The notes under the pieces: generated by a model | What the model was told of the DNA's origin: nothing | The model's database searches: none | Seen by the model: the letters and a program-made list of their open reading frames with translations, nothing else | Program-made: the position numbers and the translations under genes | Source: Actinotalea lenta | Lineage (GTDB): Bacteria > Actinomycetota > Actinomycetes > Actinomycetales > Cellulomonadaceae | Direction of reading: 5' to 3' | Assembly: GCF_030586465.1 (NCBI RefSeq) | Contig: NZ_JAUQYP010000001.1 | Location: 2,848,721 to 2,912,720 of the forward strand | Length of the DNA: 64,000 nucleotides | Shown: positions 20,931 through 30,120 of the stretch, piece after piece | Numbering within the stretch: the first letter of the stretch is position 1 | Layout: every line of letters begins with the position of its first letter

Positions 20931-22735
20931 GCGAGACACCACCTCCGGCCCCGGTCGACACCGGGACCCCCCGTCCCACCGAGCAGGAGAGCCCACGCGC
21001 CATGCCGACCCCGGCCCGGGTTGACCCGACCGGTGCGCTGCCGCCCCGGGCGCACCCGACCAGCGCCCTGCCCGCCCAGACGACCCCGGGGCTGCCCGAC
21101 GACCCCGACTGGTACCGCACGGCCGTGTTCTACGAGGTCATGCTGCGGTCCTTCGCGGACTCCACCGGCGAGGGGTCGGGCGACCTGCGCGGGCTGATCG
21201 GCCGGCTGGACTACCTGCAGTGGCTCGGCGTGGACTGCCTGTGGCTGCCGCCCTTCTACCCGTCGCCGTTGCGCGACGGCGGGTACGACATCTCCGACTA
21301 CACCGCGATCGCCTCGCAGTACGGCTCCCTGGGCGACTTCGCCGAGCTCATCGAGGCCGCACACGCGCGCGGCATGCGCATCGTCATCGACATGGTGATG
21401 AACCACACGTCGGACGCCCACCCGTGGTTCCAGGCCTCCCGCGCGGACCCCGACGGTCCGTACGGCGACTTCTACGTGTGGAGCGACGACAACGAGAAGT
21501 ACTCCGGCGCGCGGATCATCTTCGTGGACACCGAGGCGTCGAACTGGACGTTCGACCCGGTGCGTCGGCAGTACTACTGGCACCGGTTCTTCTCCCACCA
21601 GCCGGACCTGAACTTCGAGAACCCGTACGTGCGCGAGGCGATGAAGGACGTCGCGCGGTTCTGGCTGCGGATGGGCATCGACGGTTTCCGGCTCGACGCC
21701 GTCCCCTACCTGTTCGAGGAGGAGGGGACCAACTGCGAGAACCTCCCCCGCACGCACGCCTACCTGGCGGAGATGCGTGCGATGGTCGACGAGGAGTTCC
21801 CCGGGCGCATCCTGCTGGCCGAGGCCAACCAGTGGCCGGGTGACGTCGTGGAGTACTACGGGACCGACGACGCCCCGGAGTGCCACATGTGCTTCCACTT
21901 CCCGGTGATGCCGCGGATCTTCTACGCGATCAAGGACCAGAAGGCGACGGCGATCGTCGACATCCTCGCCGACACGCCGCTCGTGCCGGCCGGTGGACAG
22001 TGGGGCACCTTCCTGCGCAACCACGACGAGCTCACCCTCGAGATGGTGTCCACCGAGGAGCGCGCGGCGATGTACGGGTGGTACGCGCCCGACCCCCGGA
22101 TGCGCGCCAACATCGGGATCCGGCGCCGGCTCGCCCCGCTGCTGGACAACTCGCGCGCCGAGATCGAGCTCGCGCACGCGCTGCTGCTGTCCCTGCCCGG
22201 CAGCCCCTGCCTGTACTACGGGGACGAGATCGGGATGGGCGACAACATCTGGCTGCCCGACCGGGACGCCGTGCGCACGCCCATGCAGTGGACCCCGGAC
22301 CGCAACGCGGGGTTCTCGGTCACGTCGGACCCAGGACGGCTGTACCTGCCCGTGGTCCAGTCGCTCGTGCACACCTACGCGGCGATCAACGTGGAGTCCC
22401 AGCTCGCCCAGAACACGTCGTTGCTGCACTGGGTGCACGGCATGCTGGCGATCCGCCGCCAGCACCCGGTGTTCGGCACCGGCGACTACCTGCCGGTGAC
22501 CGTCGACACCGACGCCGTCCTGGCGTTCTGCCGCACGGACGCCACCGAGACGGTGCTGTGCGTGGCGAACCTGGCCGCGACCCCCCGGGCGGCCGCGCTC
22601 ACCCTTCCCGACCACGCGGGCGCGGAGCTCGTCGACGTGTTCGGCGGCGCGTCGTTCGGTCACCTCGACGCGGAGGGGACAGTCCGCGTCACGCTCGGCT
22701 CGCGCGACTTCTTCTGGCTCCAGGTGACGTCATGA
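20927..22735 (+). CDS. treS: Trehalose synthase TreS (maltose alpha-D-glucosyltransferase)
   Basis: TreS interconverts trehalose and maltose; in this operon it would feed maltose to the maltokinase. The 602-residue GH13 protein has a Pro-rich leader of about 60 residues before DPDWYRTAVFYEVMLRSF. The GH13 set is DMVMNHTS, nucleophile Asp about 257 in DGFRLDAVPYL, Glu about 299 in LLAEANQWP and Asp about 367 in LRNHDELTLEM. It is stand-alone, not fused to the maltokinase as in some relatives. It overlaps glgE (20927-20930) and mak (22732-22735) by ATGA, so translation is coupled through the three genes. Confidence 0.96.
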   Translation: MSETPPPAPVDTGTPRPTEQESPRAMPTPARVDPTGALPPRAHPTSALPAQTTPGLPDDPDWYRTAVFYEVMLRSFADSTGEGSGDLRGLIGRLDYLQWLGVDCLWLPPFYPSPLRDGGYDISDYTAIASQYGSLGDFAELIEAAHARGMRIVIDMVMNHTSDAHPWFQASRADPDGPYGDFYVWSDDNEKYSGARIIFVDTEASNWTFDPVRRQYYWHRFFSHQPDLNFENPYVREAMKDVARFWLRMGIDGFRLDAVPYLFEEEGTNCENLPRTHAYLAEMRAMVDEEFPGRILLAEANQWPGDVVEYYGTDDAPECHMCFHFPVMPRIFYAIKDQKATAIVDILADTPLVPAGGQWGTFLRNHDELTLEMVSTEERAAMYGWYAPDPRMRANIGIRRRLAPLLDNSRAEIELAHALLLSLPGSPCLYYGDEIGMGDNIWLPDRDAVRTPMQWTPDRNAGFSVTSDPGRLYLPVVQSLVHTYAAINVESQLAQNTSLLHWVHGMLAIRRQHPVFGTGDYLPVTVDTDAVLAFCRTDATETVLCVANLAATPRAAALTLPDHAGAELVDVFGGASFGHLDAEGTVRVTLGSRDFFWLQVTS

Positions 22736-24045
22736 CGGCTCCGCTCGACCAGCTGCTCACAGCCTGGATGCCCCAGCAACGGTGGTACCCGGCCAAGGGC
22801 CGGGGCGTCGGGGTGCGCCTGCTCGCCACGCGGGACCTGCCCTCCGACGAGGCCGGCGTGCGGGTCACCGTGCACGTGGTCGGGCTGGACTCGGGTGACC
22901 GCTTCGACGTGGTCCAGGTGCCCCTGACCTATCGCACCGACTCGCCGGCCGACGATGCCGCGGTGCTGGGCGAGGTCCTCGACCCCGACGGGGAGCACGC
23001 CTGGGCCTCCGACGGGCCGCACGACCCGGCATTCGTGGCGGCCCTGCTGCGTGACATGGAACGGCCCGCCTCCCGGCCGGCTCCCCGACCCGTGCGCTCC
23101 CGCGTGCTGCGCGGCGAGCAGTCCAACACCAGCGTGATCGTCGAGACCGACCACGACCCGGTGATCGTCAAGGTGTTCCGCAGCCTGCACCCCGGCCAGA
23201 ACCCGGACGTGGAGGTGCTGCGCGCCCTCGACGGCTCCGAGCAGGTCCCGGGACTCGTGGGCTGGTCGTCGGGCCGGTGGCCGGACCGGCACGGCGCCGA
23301 GACGTCGGGACACCTGGCGGTGGCCACGGAGTTCGTCGCCGACGGGCGCGACGCCTGGCGGGAGGCGGCCGAAGCGGTGGCCGCCGGGGACGACTTCACC
23401 GAGCGGGCGCACAGCCTCGGGCTGGCCACCGCGACCCTGCACGGAGCGCTCGCGACGGCGTTCGGGACCACTCCCGCGGACGACGCGACGCGGGCCCGAC
23501 TCCGCGACGCGCTACGAGACCGCGTCGCTTGGGCCCTGTCCTCGACCGACGCGTTGACCCGGTTCCGCGACGCCCTGACGCGGCGGGCCGACGACCTCCG
23601 CGTCGAGCGGATCCCCGCGCTGCAGCGGGTGCACGGTGACTACCACCTGGGTCAGGTGCTGCACTCGCCGACGCGCGGCTGGGTGATCCTGGACTTCGAG
23701 GGCGAGCCGTTGCGACCGCTGGCCGAACGGACCCGACCCGACCTCGCGTTGCGGGACGTGGCCGGCATGCTGCGCTCCTTCGACTACGCGGCAGGGCAGG
23801 TGCGGGTCGAGTCACCCGACCGGGGTGCCGCAGCGGACGCCTGGGCGGGCCGGGCGCGCGACGCCTTCTGCCGGGGCTACGCGGCAGGGTCCGGCCACGA
23901 CCCCCGCGAGGACGCCGAGCTGCTCGCGGCCCTCGAGCTGGACAAGGCGCTGTACGAGGTCGTCTACGAGGCCGGCAACCGTCCTGCCTGGATCGACGTC
24001 CCGTTGTCCGCGGTCGAGCGGTTGGTCGGCGCGGCCTCGGGCTGA
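22732..24045 (+). CDS. mak: Maltokinase (Mak/Pep2), forms maltose-1-phosphate
   Basis: This ATP-dependent kinase makes the donor for GlgE. The 437-residue protein has the maltokinase N-terminal cap (QQRWYPAKGRG...), a kinase lobe with LRGEQSNTSVIVE and VIVKVFR, the catalytic loop RVHGDYHLGQVL (Asp about 303) and the metal-binding ILDFEGEPLRPL (Asp about 321). The closing YEAGNRPAWIDVPL is also typical. It is the third gene of the ATGA-coupled glgE-treS-mak set. glgB follows 39 nt later with its own apparent promoter. Confidence 0.93.
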   Translation: MTAPLDQLLTAWMPQQRWYPAKGRGVGVRLLATRDLPSDEAGVRVTVHVVGLDSGDRFDVVQVPLTYRTDSPADDAAVLGEVLDPDGEHAWASDGPHDPAFVAALLRDMERPASRPAPRPVRSRVLRGEQSNTSVIVETDHDPVIVKVFRSLHPGQNPDVEVLRALDGSEQVPGLVGWSSGRWPDRHGAETSGHLAVATEFVADGRDAWREAAEAVAAGDDFTERAHSLGLATATLHGALATAFGTTPADDATRARLRDALRDRVAWALSSTDALTRFRDALTRRADDLRVERIPALQRVHGDYHLGQVLHSPTRGWVILDFEGEPLRPLAERTRPDLALRDVAGMLRSFDYAAGQVRVESPDRGAAADAWAGRARDAFCRGYAAGSGHDPREDAELLAALELDKALYEVVYEAGNRPAWIDVPLSAVERLVGAASG

Positions 24046-24072
24046 CTCGCTGCGTACCCGCCCGCACCGTGG

Positions 24073-24078
24073 CAGGGT
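24073..24078 (+). promoter_or_regulatory. Putative -10 box of glgB (CAGGGT)
   Basis: CAGGGT ends 6 nt before ATG 24085. The overlapping GGTGAGG could instead act as a ribosome binding site for read-through RNA from mak. Confidence 0.3.
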
Positions 24079-24084
24079 GAGGTC

Positions 24085-26283
24085 ATGACGACACCGACTC
24101 CTCCGTCCGGACCGGCGCCCCGCGGCGTGTTCACCGAGGAGCTGGCGGCGATCGCCGCCGGCGTCCACCAGGACCCTCACCGGGTCCTGGGTCCTCACCT
24201 CGACGAGCAGGTCGTGACCGTCCGCACGCTGCGTCCGATGGCGGACGCCGTCGCCGTGCTCACCCCCGAGGGCACCGTGCCGGCGCGCCACGAGCACGAA
24301 GGCGTGTGGGTCGCCGCCTTCGAGGCCGACGAGGTACCCGACTACCGGCTGGCGATCACCTACGGCGACGTCACGTATACCGTGGACGACCCCTACCGCT
24401 TCTTCCCGACGCTCGGCGAGATGGACCTGCACCTGGTCAAGGAGGGCCGCCACGAGGAGCTCTGGACGGTGCTCGGCGCGAACGTGCGCCGCTACTCCGG
24501 CCCGATGGGCGACGTCGAGGGCACCGCCTTCGCCGTGTGGGCACCCAACGCACGCGCCGTGCGGGTGGTCGGCGACTTCAACCACTGGCAGGGCGCCACG
24601 CACGCGATGCGCGAGCTGGGTGACACCGGGGTGTGGGACCTGTTCGTCCCGGGGGTGACGAGCGGCGCCACCTACAAGTACGAGATCCTCGCCCAGGACG
24701 GATCCTGGCGGCAGAAGGCCGACCCGCTGGCGAAGGCCGCGGAGGTGCCGCCCGCCACCGCGTCCGTCGTCGTCGAGTCCCGGTACACGTGGGGCGACGA
24801 GGCGTGGCTCGAGCGCCGCGCCACGACGGACCCGCACAGCGGACCGATGAGCGTCTACGAGGTGCACCTGGGCTCGTGGCGGCCCGGGCTCGGCTACCGC
24901 GAGCTCGCCGACCAGCTCGTCGAGCACGTCGTCGAGATGGGCTTCACGCACGTGGAGTTCCTGCCCGTCGCCGAGCACCCGTTCGGCGGCTCCTGGGGCT
25001 ACCAGGTCAGCTCCTACTACGCGCCCACGTCACGGTTCGGCTCACCGGACGACTTCCGGCTGCTGGTCGACCGCCTCCACCAGGCCGGCGTCGGCGTGAT
25101 CGTGGACTGGGTCCCGGCGCACTTCCCCAAGGACGAGTGGGCGCTGGGCCGGTTCGACGGCACGCCGCTGTACGAGCACCCCGACCCACTGCTCGGTGAG
25201 CACCCGGACTGGGGCACCTTCGTCTTCGACTTCGGACGCAACGAGGTGCGCAACTTCCTGGTCGCCAACGCCACCTACTGGCTCGAGGAGTTCCACGTCG
25301 ACGGCCTCCGGGTCGACGCGGTCGCCTCGATGCTCTACCTCGACTACTCGCGCAGCCACGGCCAGTGGCGGCCCAACGTGCACGGGGGCCGGGAGAACCT
25401 GGACGCGATCGCGTTCATCCAGGAGGCCAACGCGACCGCCTACCGCCGGACGCCCGGGATCCTCATGATCGCCGAGGAGTCCACCGCGTGGCCGGGGGTC
25501 ACCACGCCGACCAGCGGTGGCGGCCTGGGCTACGGGCTGAAGTGGAACATGGGCTGGATGAACGACACCTTGCGCTACCTGGCCGAGGAGCCGATCAACC
25601 GCAGGTACCACCACAACGAGATCACGTTCTCGCTGGTGTACGCGTTCTCCGAGCAGTTCGTCCTCCCGCTGTCGCACGACGAGGTCGTGCACGGCAAGGG
25701 CTCGCTCATGCACAAGATGCCCGGCGAGCACCTCCAGCAGGCGGCCGGGCTGCGCAGCCTGCTCGCCTACCAGTGGACCCATCCGGGCAAGCAGCTGCTG
25801 TTCATGGGCTCCGAGTTCGGGCAGACGGCGGAGTGGAGCGAGGCCCGCGGGCTGGACTGGCACCTGCTCGAGCACGCCACCCACCAGGGCATCGCGCGGC
25901 TGGTGGTCGACCTCAACCGGCTCTACCGGTCCGAACCGGCGCTGTGGGCACAGGACTTCGACCCGGCCGGCTTCGAGTGGATCGACTCCCAGGACGCCGG
26001 GCACAACGTGCTCAGCTACATCCGCCGGGACGGCACCGGGCGCAGCGTCGTCGTCGCGGTGAACTTCGCGGGTTCGAGCCATGAGACCTACCGCCTCGGC
26101 CTGCCGTCGGGCGGCGTGTGGCGCGAGGCGATCAACACCGACGCCGACGTGTACGGCGGGTGGGGCGTGGGCAACCTGGGCCGCGTGGAGGCGCAGTCCC
26201 AGCCGCTGCACGCCCAGGGCTTCTCCGCGAGCGTGCGGCTGCCGGCACTGGGCGCGATCATCCTGGTGCCCGAGGACCAGTAG
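24085..26283 (+). CDS. glgB: 1,4-alpha-glucan branching enzyme GlgB
   Basis: GlgB makes alpha-1,6 branches in glycogen and completes the GlgE route. The 732-residue protein has an N1 domain, a CBM48 domain ([20 protein letters not shown]), and a GH13 barrel with nucleophile Asp about 411 in [12 protein letters not shown], Glu about 464 in [12 protein letters not shown] and Asp about 532 in [24 protein letters not shown] and [12 protein letters not shown] are also family hallmarks. It lies 39 nt after mak. A strong hairpin directly follows its stop codon. Confidence 0.97.
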   Translation: MTTPTPPSGPAPRGVFTEELAAIAAGVHQDPHRVLGPHLDEQVVTVRTLRPMADAVAVLTPEGTVPARHEHEGVWVAAFEADEVPDYRLAITYGDVTYTVDDPYRFFPTLGEMDLHLVKEGRHEELWTVLGANVRRYSGPMGDVEGTAFAVWAPNARAVRVVGDFNHWQGATHAMRELGDTGVWDLFVPGVTSGATYKYEILAQDGSWRQKADPLAKAAEVPPATASVVVESRYTWGDEAWLERRATTDPHSGPMSVYEVHLGSWRPGLGYRELADQLVEHVVEMGFTHVEFLPVAEHPFGGSWGYQVSSYYAPTSRFGSPDDFRLLVDRLHQAGVGVIVDWVPAHFPKDEWALGRFDGTPLYEHPDPLLGEHPDWGTFVFDFGRNEVRNFLVANATYWLEEFHVDGLRVDAVASMLYLDYSRSHGQWRPNVHGGRENLDAIAFIQEANATAYRRTPGILMIAEESTAWPGVTTPTSGGGLGYGLKWNMGWMNDTLRYLAEEPINRRYHHNEITFSLVYAFSEQFVLPLSHDEVVHGKGSLMHKMPGEHLQQAAGLRSLLAYQWTHPGKQLLFMGSEFGQTAEWSEARGLDWHLLEHATHQGIARLVVDLNRLYRSEPALWAQDFDPAGFEWIDSQDAGHNVLSYIRRDGTGRSVVVAVNFAGSSHETYRLGLPSGGVWREAINTDADVYGGWGVGNLGRVEAQSQPLHAQGFSASVRLPALGAIILVPEDQ

Positions 26284-26308
26284 CGCGGGCGGCCTCGCGC
26301 CGCCCGCG
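26284..26308. terminator. Strong hairpin directly after glgB stop
   Basis: CGCGGGCGGC (26284-26293) pairs perfectly with GCCGCCCGCG (26299-26308) across a 5-nt loop. It lies immediately after the glgB TAG, between convergent genes. There is no U-tract, so it is either a high-GC terminator or an RNA-stabilising end. Confidence 0.7.
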
Positions 26309-26340
26309 CGGGCCGGGCTCGGCGCCGTCCGTCGGTTCCG

Positions 26341-27261
26341 TCAGTAGAGCGCGCTGGCGAGCTCCCGCCGGGTCCGGGCGACCCGGGGGTCGGCGTCGCC
26401 CACCACGGCGAACAGCCCGACGAGCCGCTCCCTGACCCGTTCGCGGTCAGCTCCGACGGTCCGGCGCACGGCCGCGAGCAGCCGGGCGAACGCGTCGTCC
26501 ACCCGGTCCGACGCCAGCTCGAGGTCCGCCATGTCGAGCTGGGCGTCCAGGTCCGTGGGGTCGGCGGCCCGGGTGGCGACGGTCGACGGGTCCAGCGCCT
26601 CGACCCGCCGCAGCAGCTCGACCTGCCCCAAGCCCGCCGTCGCCTGGTCGTCACGCGGGTTGGCCGCCAGGGCCCTGCGGTAGGCGTCCGCCGCGCGGGC
26701 GAGGTCACCGGCCTCGATGGCGTCGTACGCCTCTTGGTGCAGGGGTGGCAGAGGCGGCTCCTCGGGCTCGGGCTCGGCGTCCTCAGCGCCGGGGACCCGG
26801 CCCGTGATCTGGTTCGCCTCCGCAACCTCGAGCAGCCGGTCGAGCAGCGCCTTGATGTCCTCGCGGGCCGCCGGTCCCTGGAACAGCGGGACTGGCTGCC
26901 CGCGCAGCACGCCGAGCACGGTGGGGACGGCCTCGGCACCGACGGCCTGGGCGAGCTGCGGGTTGGCGTCGGCGTCGAGCCGTGCCACCAGCAGACGCCC
27001 GTCCAGCTCGCCGGCCAGCGCCACCAGGTCGGCGGCGACCTGCGTGCTGGCCTCGCTCCAGGCGGCCCACAGCACGAGCACGACGGGGACCTGAGCGGAC
27101 TGCTGGACGACGGCGCCGAACGTGGCTTCGTCGGTGACGTCCACGACGGGACCACCCGCGGGGGGCGGCGGCCCACCCGCGGGGGCTGTGCGGCCGAGCC
27201 CGGACAGGTCGACGGCGCCGTGCAGGTCGATCCGGGGCTGGCGGTCAGGGGGCTGGGTCAT
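26341..27261 (-). CDS. Thioredoxin-like/TPR protein (YbbN/CnoX family) without CXXC
   Basis: This 306-residue protein has a thioredoxin fold (about residues 40-150: VPVVLVLWAAWSEAST, VPTVLGVLRGQPVPLFQG) followed by a TPR region with EAYDAIEAGDLARAADAYRRAL. E. coli YbbN/CnoX is a co-chaperone that hands clients to chaperones, and this protein has the same architecture. The redox-site position reads WSEAS in place of WCXXC, so thiol redox activity is excluded. Start: ATG 27261 with GGAGG about 8 nt upstream. The lipoprotein gene ends 30 nt upstream on the same strand, so co-transcription is possible. Confidence 0.85.
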   Translation of the reverse strand: MTQPPDRQPRIDLHGAVDLSGLGRTAPAGGPPPPAGGPVVDVTDEATFGAVVQQSAQVPVVLVLWAAWSEASTQVAADLVALAGELDGRLLVARLDADANPQLAQAVGAEAVPTVLGVLRGQPVPLFQGPAAREDIKALLDRLLEVAEANQITGRVPGAEDAEPEPEEPPLPPLHQEAYDAIEAGDLARAADAYRRALAANPRDDQATAGLGQVELLRRVEALDPSTVATRAADPTDLDAQLDMADLELASDRVDDAFARLLAAVRRTVGADRERVRERLVGLFAVVGDADPRVARTRRELASALY

Positions 27262-27291
27262 GGATGGGTCCTCCAGGACGACGTTGGACGG

Positions 27292-28320
27292 TCAGGAGCC
27301 GGTGACTTCGACCGGCACGTGCTCGGCACCGAGCACCGTGATCGGCTTCTCGGACCCGGCCGGCGGGACCGAGAAGGCCACGGTGCTGAGCCAGTGGATG
27401 GTGAGCTCCTTGGAGACGGTGTTCGCGCCCAGGAGGGCGGCCGTCGCATCGGCGATGGTCAGGGTGGAGTCCACGAGGGTCAGCGTGGTGACCGTCGACA
27501 CGGAGCCGACCACGATCGCGCCGCCGTCCGCCGTCGCCAGGGCCCAGGGGCCGCCGTCGCCCGCGGTGTAGGTCTCGGTCACCGACCCCTGGCCGATCGC
27601 CTGCTTCCAGGCGTCGCGCTGCTGGGTGATCCGGGTGCGCAACGGGCCGGTCGTGAACTGCGACGCGTACTTGGAGCCGTCGCCGTTCGTCAGGACGTCG
27701 ACGTACCGCGCCAGGACGTCCTTCGGGGCGACCGCTGCGGCCGCGTCGTCGGCGGCGATCGGGCGGCTGCCGACGTCGGGGGTCGCCGTCGGGGGCATCT
27801 TCACACCCCCGTACAGCCGCGCCCAGGACCACAGGTGGTACTGGTCGCGGGGGGTCGTCTGCACGAGCGTGAGGAGCAGAGGGGCCTGCAGGTCCTTCGG
27901 TGGGTCGGTGACGACCATGAGAACGCGCGGCCAGGCGTCGGTCGCCGGCTCGATCACGGTCTGTGACCCGGCGGGGATGGACGTGATCGCACCGGCACCG
28001 CCCTGGGTGGCCAGCACGTACTGCGCGCGCCGCATCGCCGCCGCCGGGCCCGAGAGCCGGTTCTGCAGGTCGGCGTCGATGCTGTCCAGGCTGTCGGGCA
28101 CCTCACCGTCGGCGGCCGAGATCGCCGCGAGCGCCGCGGCGTCGGCGGCGGAGACCACCGTGGTGACGTCCGACAGCACACGGTCGACCTGGTCCGGACC
28201 GAGCGCGGGCAGCGGGTCGGCCGGCGAGGCCTGCGGCGACGGCTGCGGGAGTGGTTGGCCGCACCCTGCCAGCAGCAGAGCGCCGAGCAGGAGCGCGGCG
28301 GCGCGCGCGCGACGCGTCAT
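27292..28320 (-). CDS. Lipoprotein of unknown function
   Basis: This is a predicted lipoprotein of 342 residues. It has an Arg-rich start, a Leu/Ala core and the lipobox LLAGC (Cys about 20), followed by a Pro-rich linker. The mature part is Ala- and Thr-rich with no enzymatic motif recognised; it includes a block resembling ALG.DQVDRVLSDV and several VTTLTLVDSTLTI-like strands near the end. It would sit on the outer face of the cytoplasmic membrane. Its ATG overlaps the stop of the membrane-protein gene (ATGA, 28317-28320), so the two are coupled and probably work together. I do not recognise the family. Confidence 0.8.
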   Translation of the reverse strand: MTRRARAAALLLGALLLAGCGQPLPQPSPQASPADPLPALGPDQVDRVLSDVTTVVSAADAAALAAISAADGEVPDSLDSIDADLQNRLSGPAAAMRRAQYVLATQGGAGAITSIPAGSQTVIEPATDAWPRVLMVVTDPPKDLQAPLLLTLVQTTPRDQYHLWSWARLYGGVKMPPTATPDVGSRPIAADDAAAAVAPKDVLARYVDVLTNGDGSKYASQFTTGPLRTRITQQRDAWKQAIGQGSVTETYTAGDGGPWALATADGGAIVVGSVSTVTTLTLVDSTLTIADATAALLGANTVSKELTIHWLSTVAFSVPPAGSEKPITVLGAEHVPVEVTGS

Positions 28321-29951
28321 CGTCCCTCCTCCTCGCTGGAGTCGTCCCACTCGGGTTCGGCCTCGGCTCCCCGGTCGACCACGGGCGGCAGGCCCCAGGC
28401 CCGGCGCCAGGCGTCTGCTGACGGCCCGGAGGCCTCCGGAGGCGTCGGCAGGACCATGGGGCTCTCCGCCTCCGGCTCGGGCGCCCACGCAGGGGCCTCC
28501 TCGGGTCGATCGCCGCGACGCCGCCTGCGCAGGAGGCGTCGGCCCCACCCTGGGCGCTCGGCGGCCTCGGGCGCAGAGTCGCCGGGTGCGGTCGTCCCGT
28601 CCGGTGCGGTCGTCCCTTCGGGTGCGGTCGTCCCGTCCGGTGCGGTCGTCCCGTCCGGTGCGGTCGTCCCCGCTCGAGAGGCGTCGACGACCCGGCCGAG
28701 CCGCATGTCCGTCGGCGGCTCAGACCAGGCGGGCATCACGGGGTGGTCCTGCGCGGTCGGCGGGGGCTGCGTGCGCAGGTCCCGGCGCCGAACCTGGCCC
28801 ACCGGCACCGCCCCCGGCGCTGCGGGCTCGCCACGTTCCGGCGCGGAGACCGGTGGGGCCTGGTCGGCGGACGGGCCCGTCGCGTCCGGCTGGGCGGCAC
28901 GCTCGCGTTCCTCGCGTTCCCGCATCTCGCGCAGCGCACGGCGGGTGAGGGGGGCCTGCGGCGGACCGGCCACCCTCGGCGGGGTCGTCGTGGGCCCGGC
29001 GACGGACGCCACGACCCGTGGTTGCGTGCTGCCCGCCTGCTCGCCCGCCCGGACGCCCTCGGCCGGTGCCGCCACGCTCCATCGCGCCGGCGTCGCGGCG
29101 CGCCCCGTCGGGGCGCCGTCCCCAGCGTCCGGCGCCGGGACCACCGGGATGCCCTGCGAGTGGCGACCGCCGCGCCTGGCACGCGGCTGTTCCGGGCGGC
29201 GGGTGACCCGCGCCACCAGCGCGACCGCAGCCGTGTCGCGGGTGCGGACCAGCAGGACGATCCACCACGCCAGGCCGGCCACGAACAGTGCGCCGCCCAC
29301 GATCAGCCCGGGGCGCAGCCACGGCGTCGTGACGGCCTGCGGCCAGGACAGGGTCAGTCGCACCGGACCGCCGTCCGGCGCCGCAGCGAGCAGGCTCCAG
29401 CGTCCGTCCTGCCGCTGCCACGAGAAGGTCGCGGTGTCCGTCCCGGTGACCTGCTGCACCCACAGGTCGGATCCGGCGGGGTCGGCGACGCCCCCCGCGT
29501 CGGAGGGCGATGCGGATGCCGATGCCGTCGGGGACCCCGACGAGCTCGTGGACGGTGCGGCGGACCCGCTCGCGGAGGGTGCGGCGGACGCGCTCGCGGA
29601 CCCGGAAGGCTCGGGCGTCGCACGTCCCGGCACGCCCGGGCCGACCGTGGTGGCGAGTGTCGACCGGTTGCGCAGCCCGGTGACGTGCGTGGCGGTGTCG
29701 GAGCCCACCCAGGCAGCCACGTCGTCGGCGCGACCGAGCGCGATCACCACCTTGCCGTCGGCACGTGCGGTGACCTGCACCTCGTCGGCCGCCATACCCA
29801 GCACGCCCGGGTCTGTGACGATGTAGGGCTCACCGGACGCGGAGGCCACGAGCTGGTCGTCGGCACGCCAGACGGTGGCCGACGCGACCCCGAGACCTGC
29901 CGCGGCCGCACCCAGCAGGCACAGCAGCGACGCCATAACGCGAGGCAGCAC
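28317..29951 (-). CDS. Pro/Ala-rich two-helix membrane protein, unknown function
   Basis: This 544-residue protein begins with a hydrophobic helix (about residues 5-25), has an extracytoplasmic domain of about 190 residues with a Ser/Ala/Pro-rich stretch, then a second membrane helix (about residues 215-240, GLIVGGALFVAGLAWWIVLLV), and a long cytoplasmic tail rich in Pro, Arg and acidic residues. The tail contains five tandem copies of GTTAP(D/E/G). No enzyme motif is seen. It is coupled by ATGA to the lipoprotein gene and divergent from the DivIVA/Scy-like gene. The topology suggests a link between envelope and cytoplasm; this is inference. The GTG start has AAAGGG about 9 nt upstream. Confidence 0.75.
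   Translation of the reverse strand: MLPRVMASLLCLLGAAAAGLGVASATVWRADDQLVASASGEPYIVTDPGVLGMAADEVQVTARADGKVVIALGRADDVAAWVGSDTATHVTGLRNRSTLATTVGPGVPGRATPEPSGSASASAAPSASGSAAPSTSSSGSPTASASASPSDAGGVADPAGSDLWVQQVTGTDTATFSWQRQDGRWSLLAAAPDGGPVRLTLSWPQAVTTPWLRPGLIVGGALFVAGLAWWIVLLVRTRDTAAVALVARVTRRPEQPRARRGGRHSQGIPVVPAPDAGDGAPTGRAATPARWSVAAPAEGVRAGEQAGSTQPRVVASVAGPTTTPPRVAGPPQAPLTRRALREMREREERERAAQPDATGPSADQAPPVSAPERGEPAAPGAVPVGQVRRRDLRTQPPPTAQDHPVMPAWSEPPTDMRLGRVVDASRAGTTAPDGTTAPDGTTAPEGTTAPDGTTAPGDSAPEAAERPGWGRRLLRRRRRGDRPEEAPAWAPEPEAESPMVLPTPPEASGPSADAWRRAWGLPPVVDRGAEAEPEWDDSSEEEGR
28585..28671. repeat. Five tandem copies of an 18-bp coding repeat
   Basis: The unit GGTGCGGTCGTCCCGTCC occurs about 4.8 times in a row, with one copy differing slightly. 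Read on the minus strand it encodes the hexapeptide GTTAPD in the cytoplasmic tail of the membrane protein. Confidence 0.9.
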
Positions 29952-29979
29952 GGACGGGACCCTTTCGACGTGACATCCC

Positions 29980-29985
29980 AGGATA
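29980..29985 (-). promoter_or_regulatory. Putative -10 box of membrane-protein/lipoprotein operon (TATCCT)
   Basis: On the minus strand TATCCT lies about 28 nt before GTG 29951, which leaves a leader of about 20 nt carrying AAAGGG. The facing coiled-coil gene has TAGGCT at 30046-30051, so the gap is a divergent promoter. Confidence 0.5.
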
Positions 29986-30045
29986 GGCGAGCCGCGCTCA
30001 CCGCGCGTGCTCGTCGACGGGCTGGGGCCGCACCGCCGAGCCGGA

Positions 30046-30051
30046 TAGGCT
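30046..30051 (+). promoter_or_regulatory. Putative -10 box of coiled-coil gene (TAGGCT)
   Basis: TAGGCT would start RNA near 30058 and leave a leader of about 63 nt ending in GGAGG. This is one of the few genes here with both a long leader and a strong ribosome binding site. Confidence 0.5.
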
Positions 30052-30120
30052 GACCCGGGACCGCGCCGCGGCCCGCCATCACGCGTGTCTGCGCGACGTC
30101 ACCGCTCCCTGGAGGTACTG

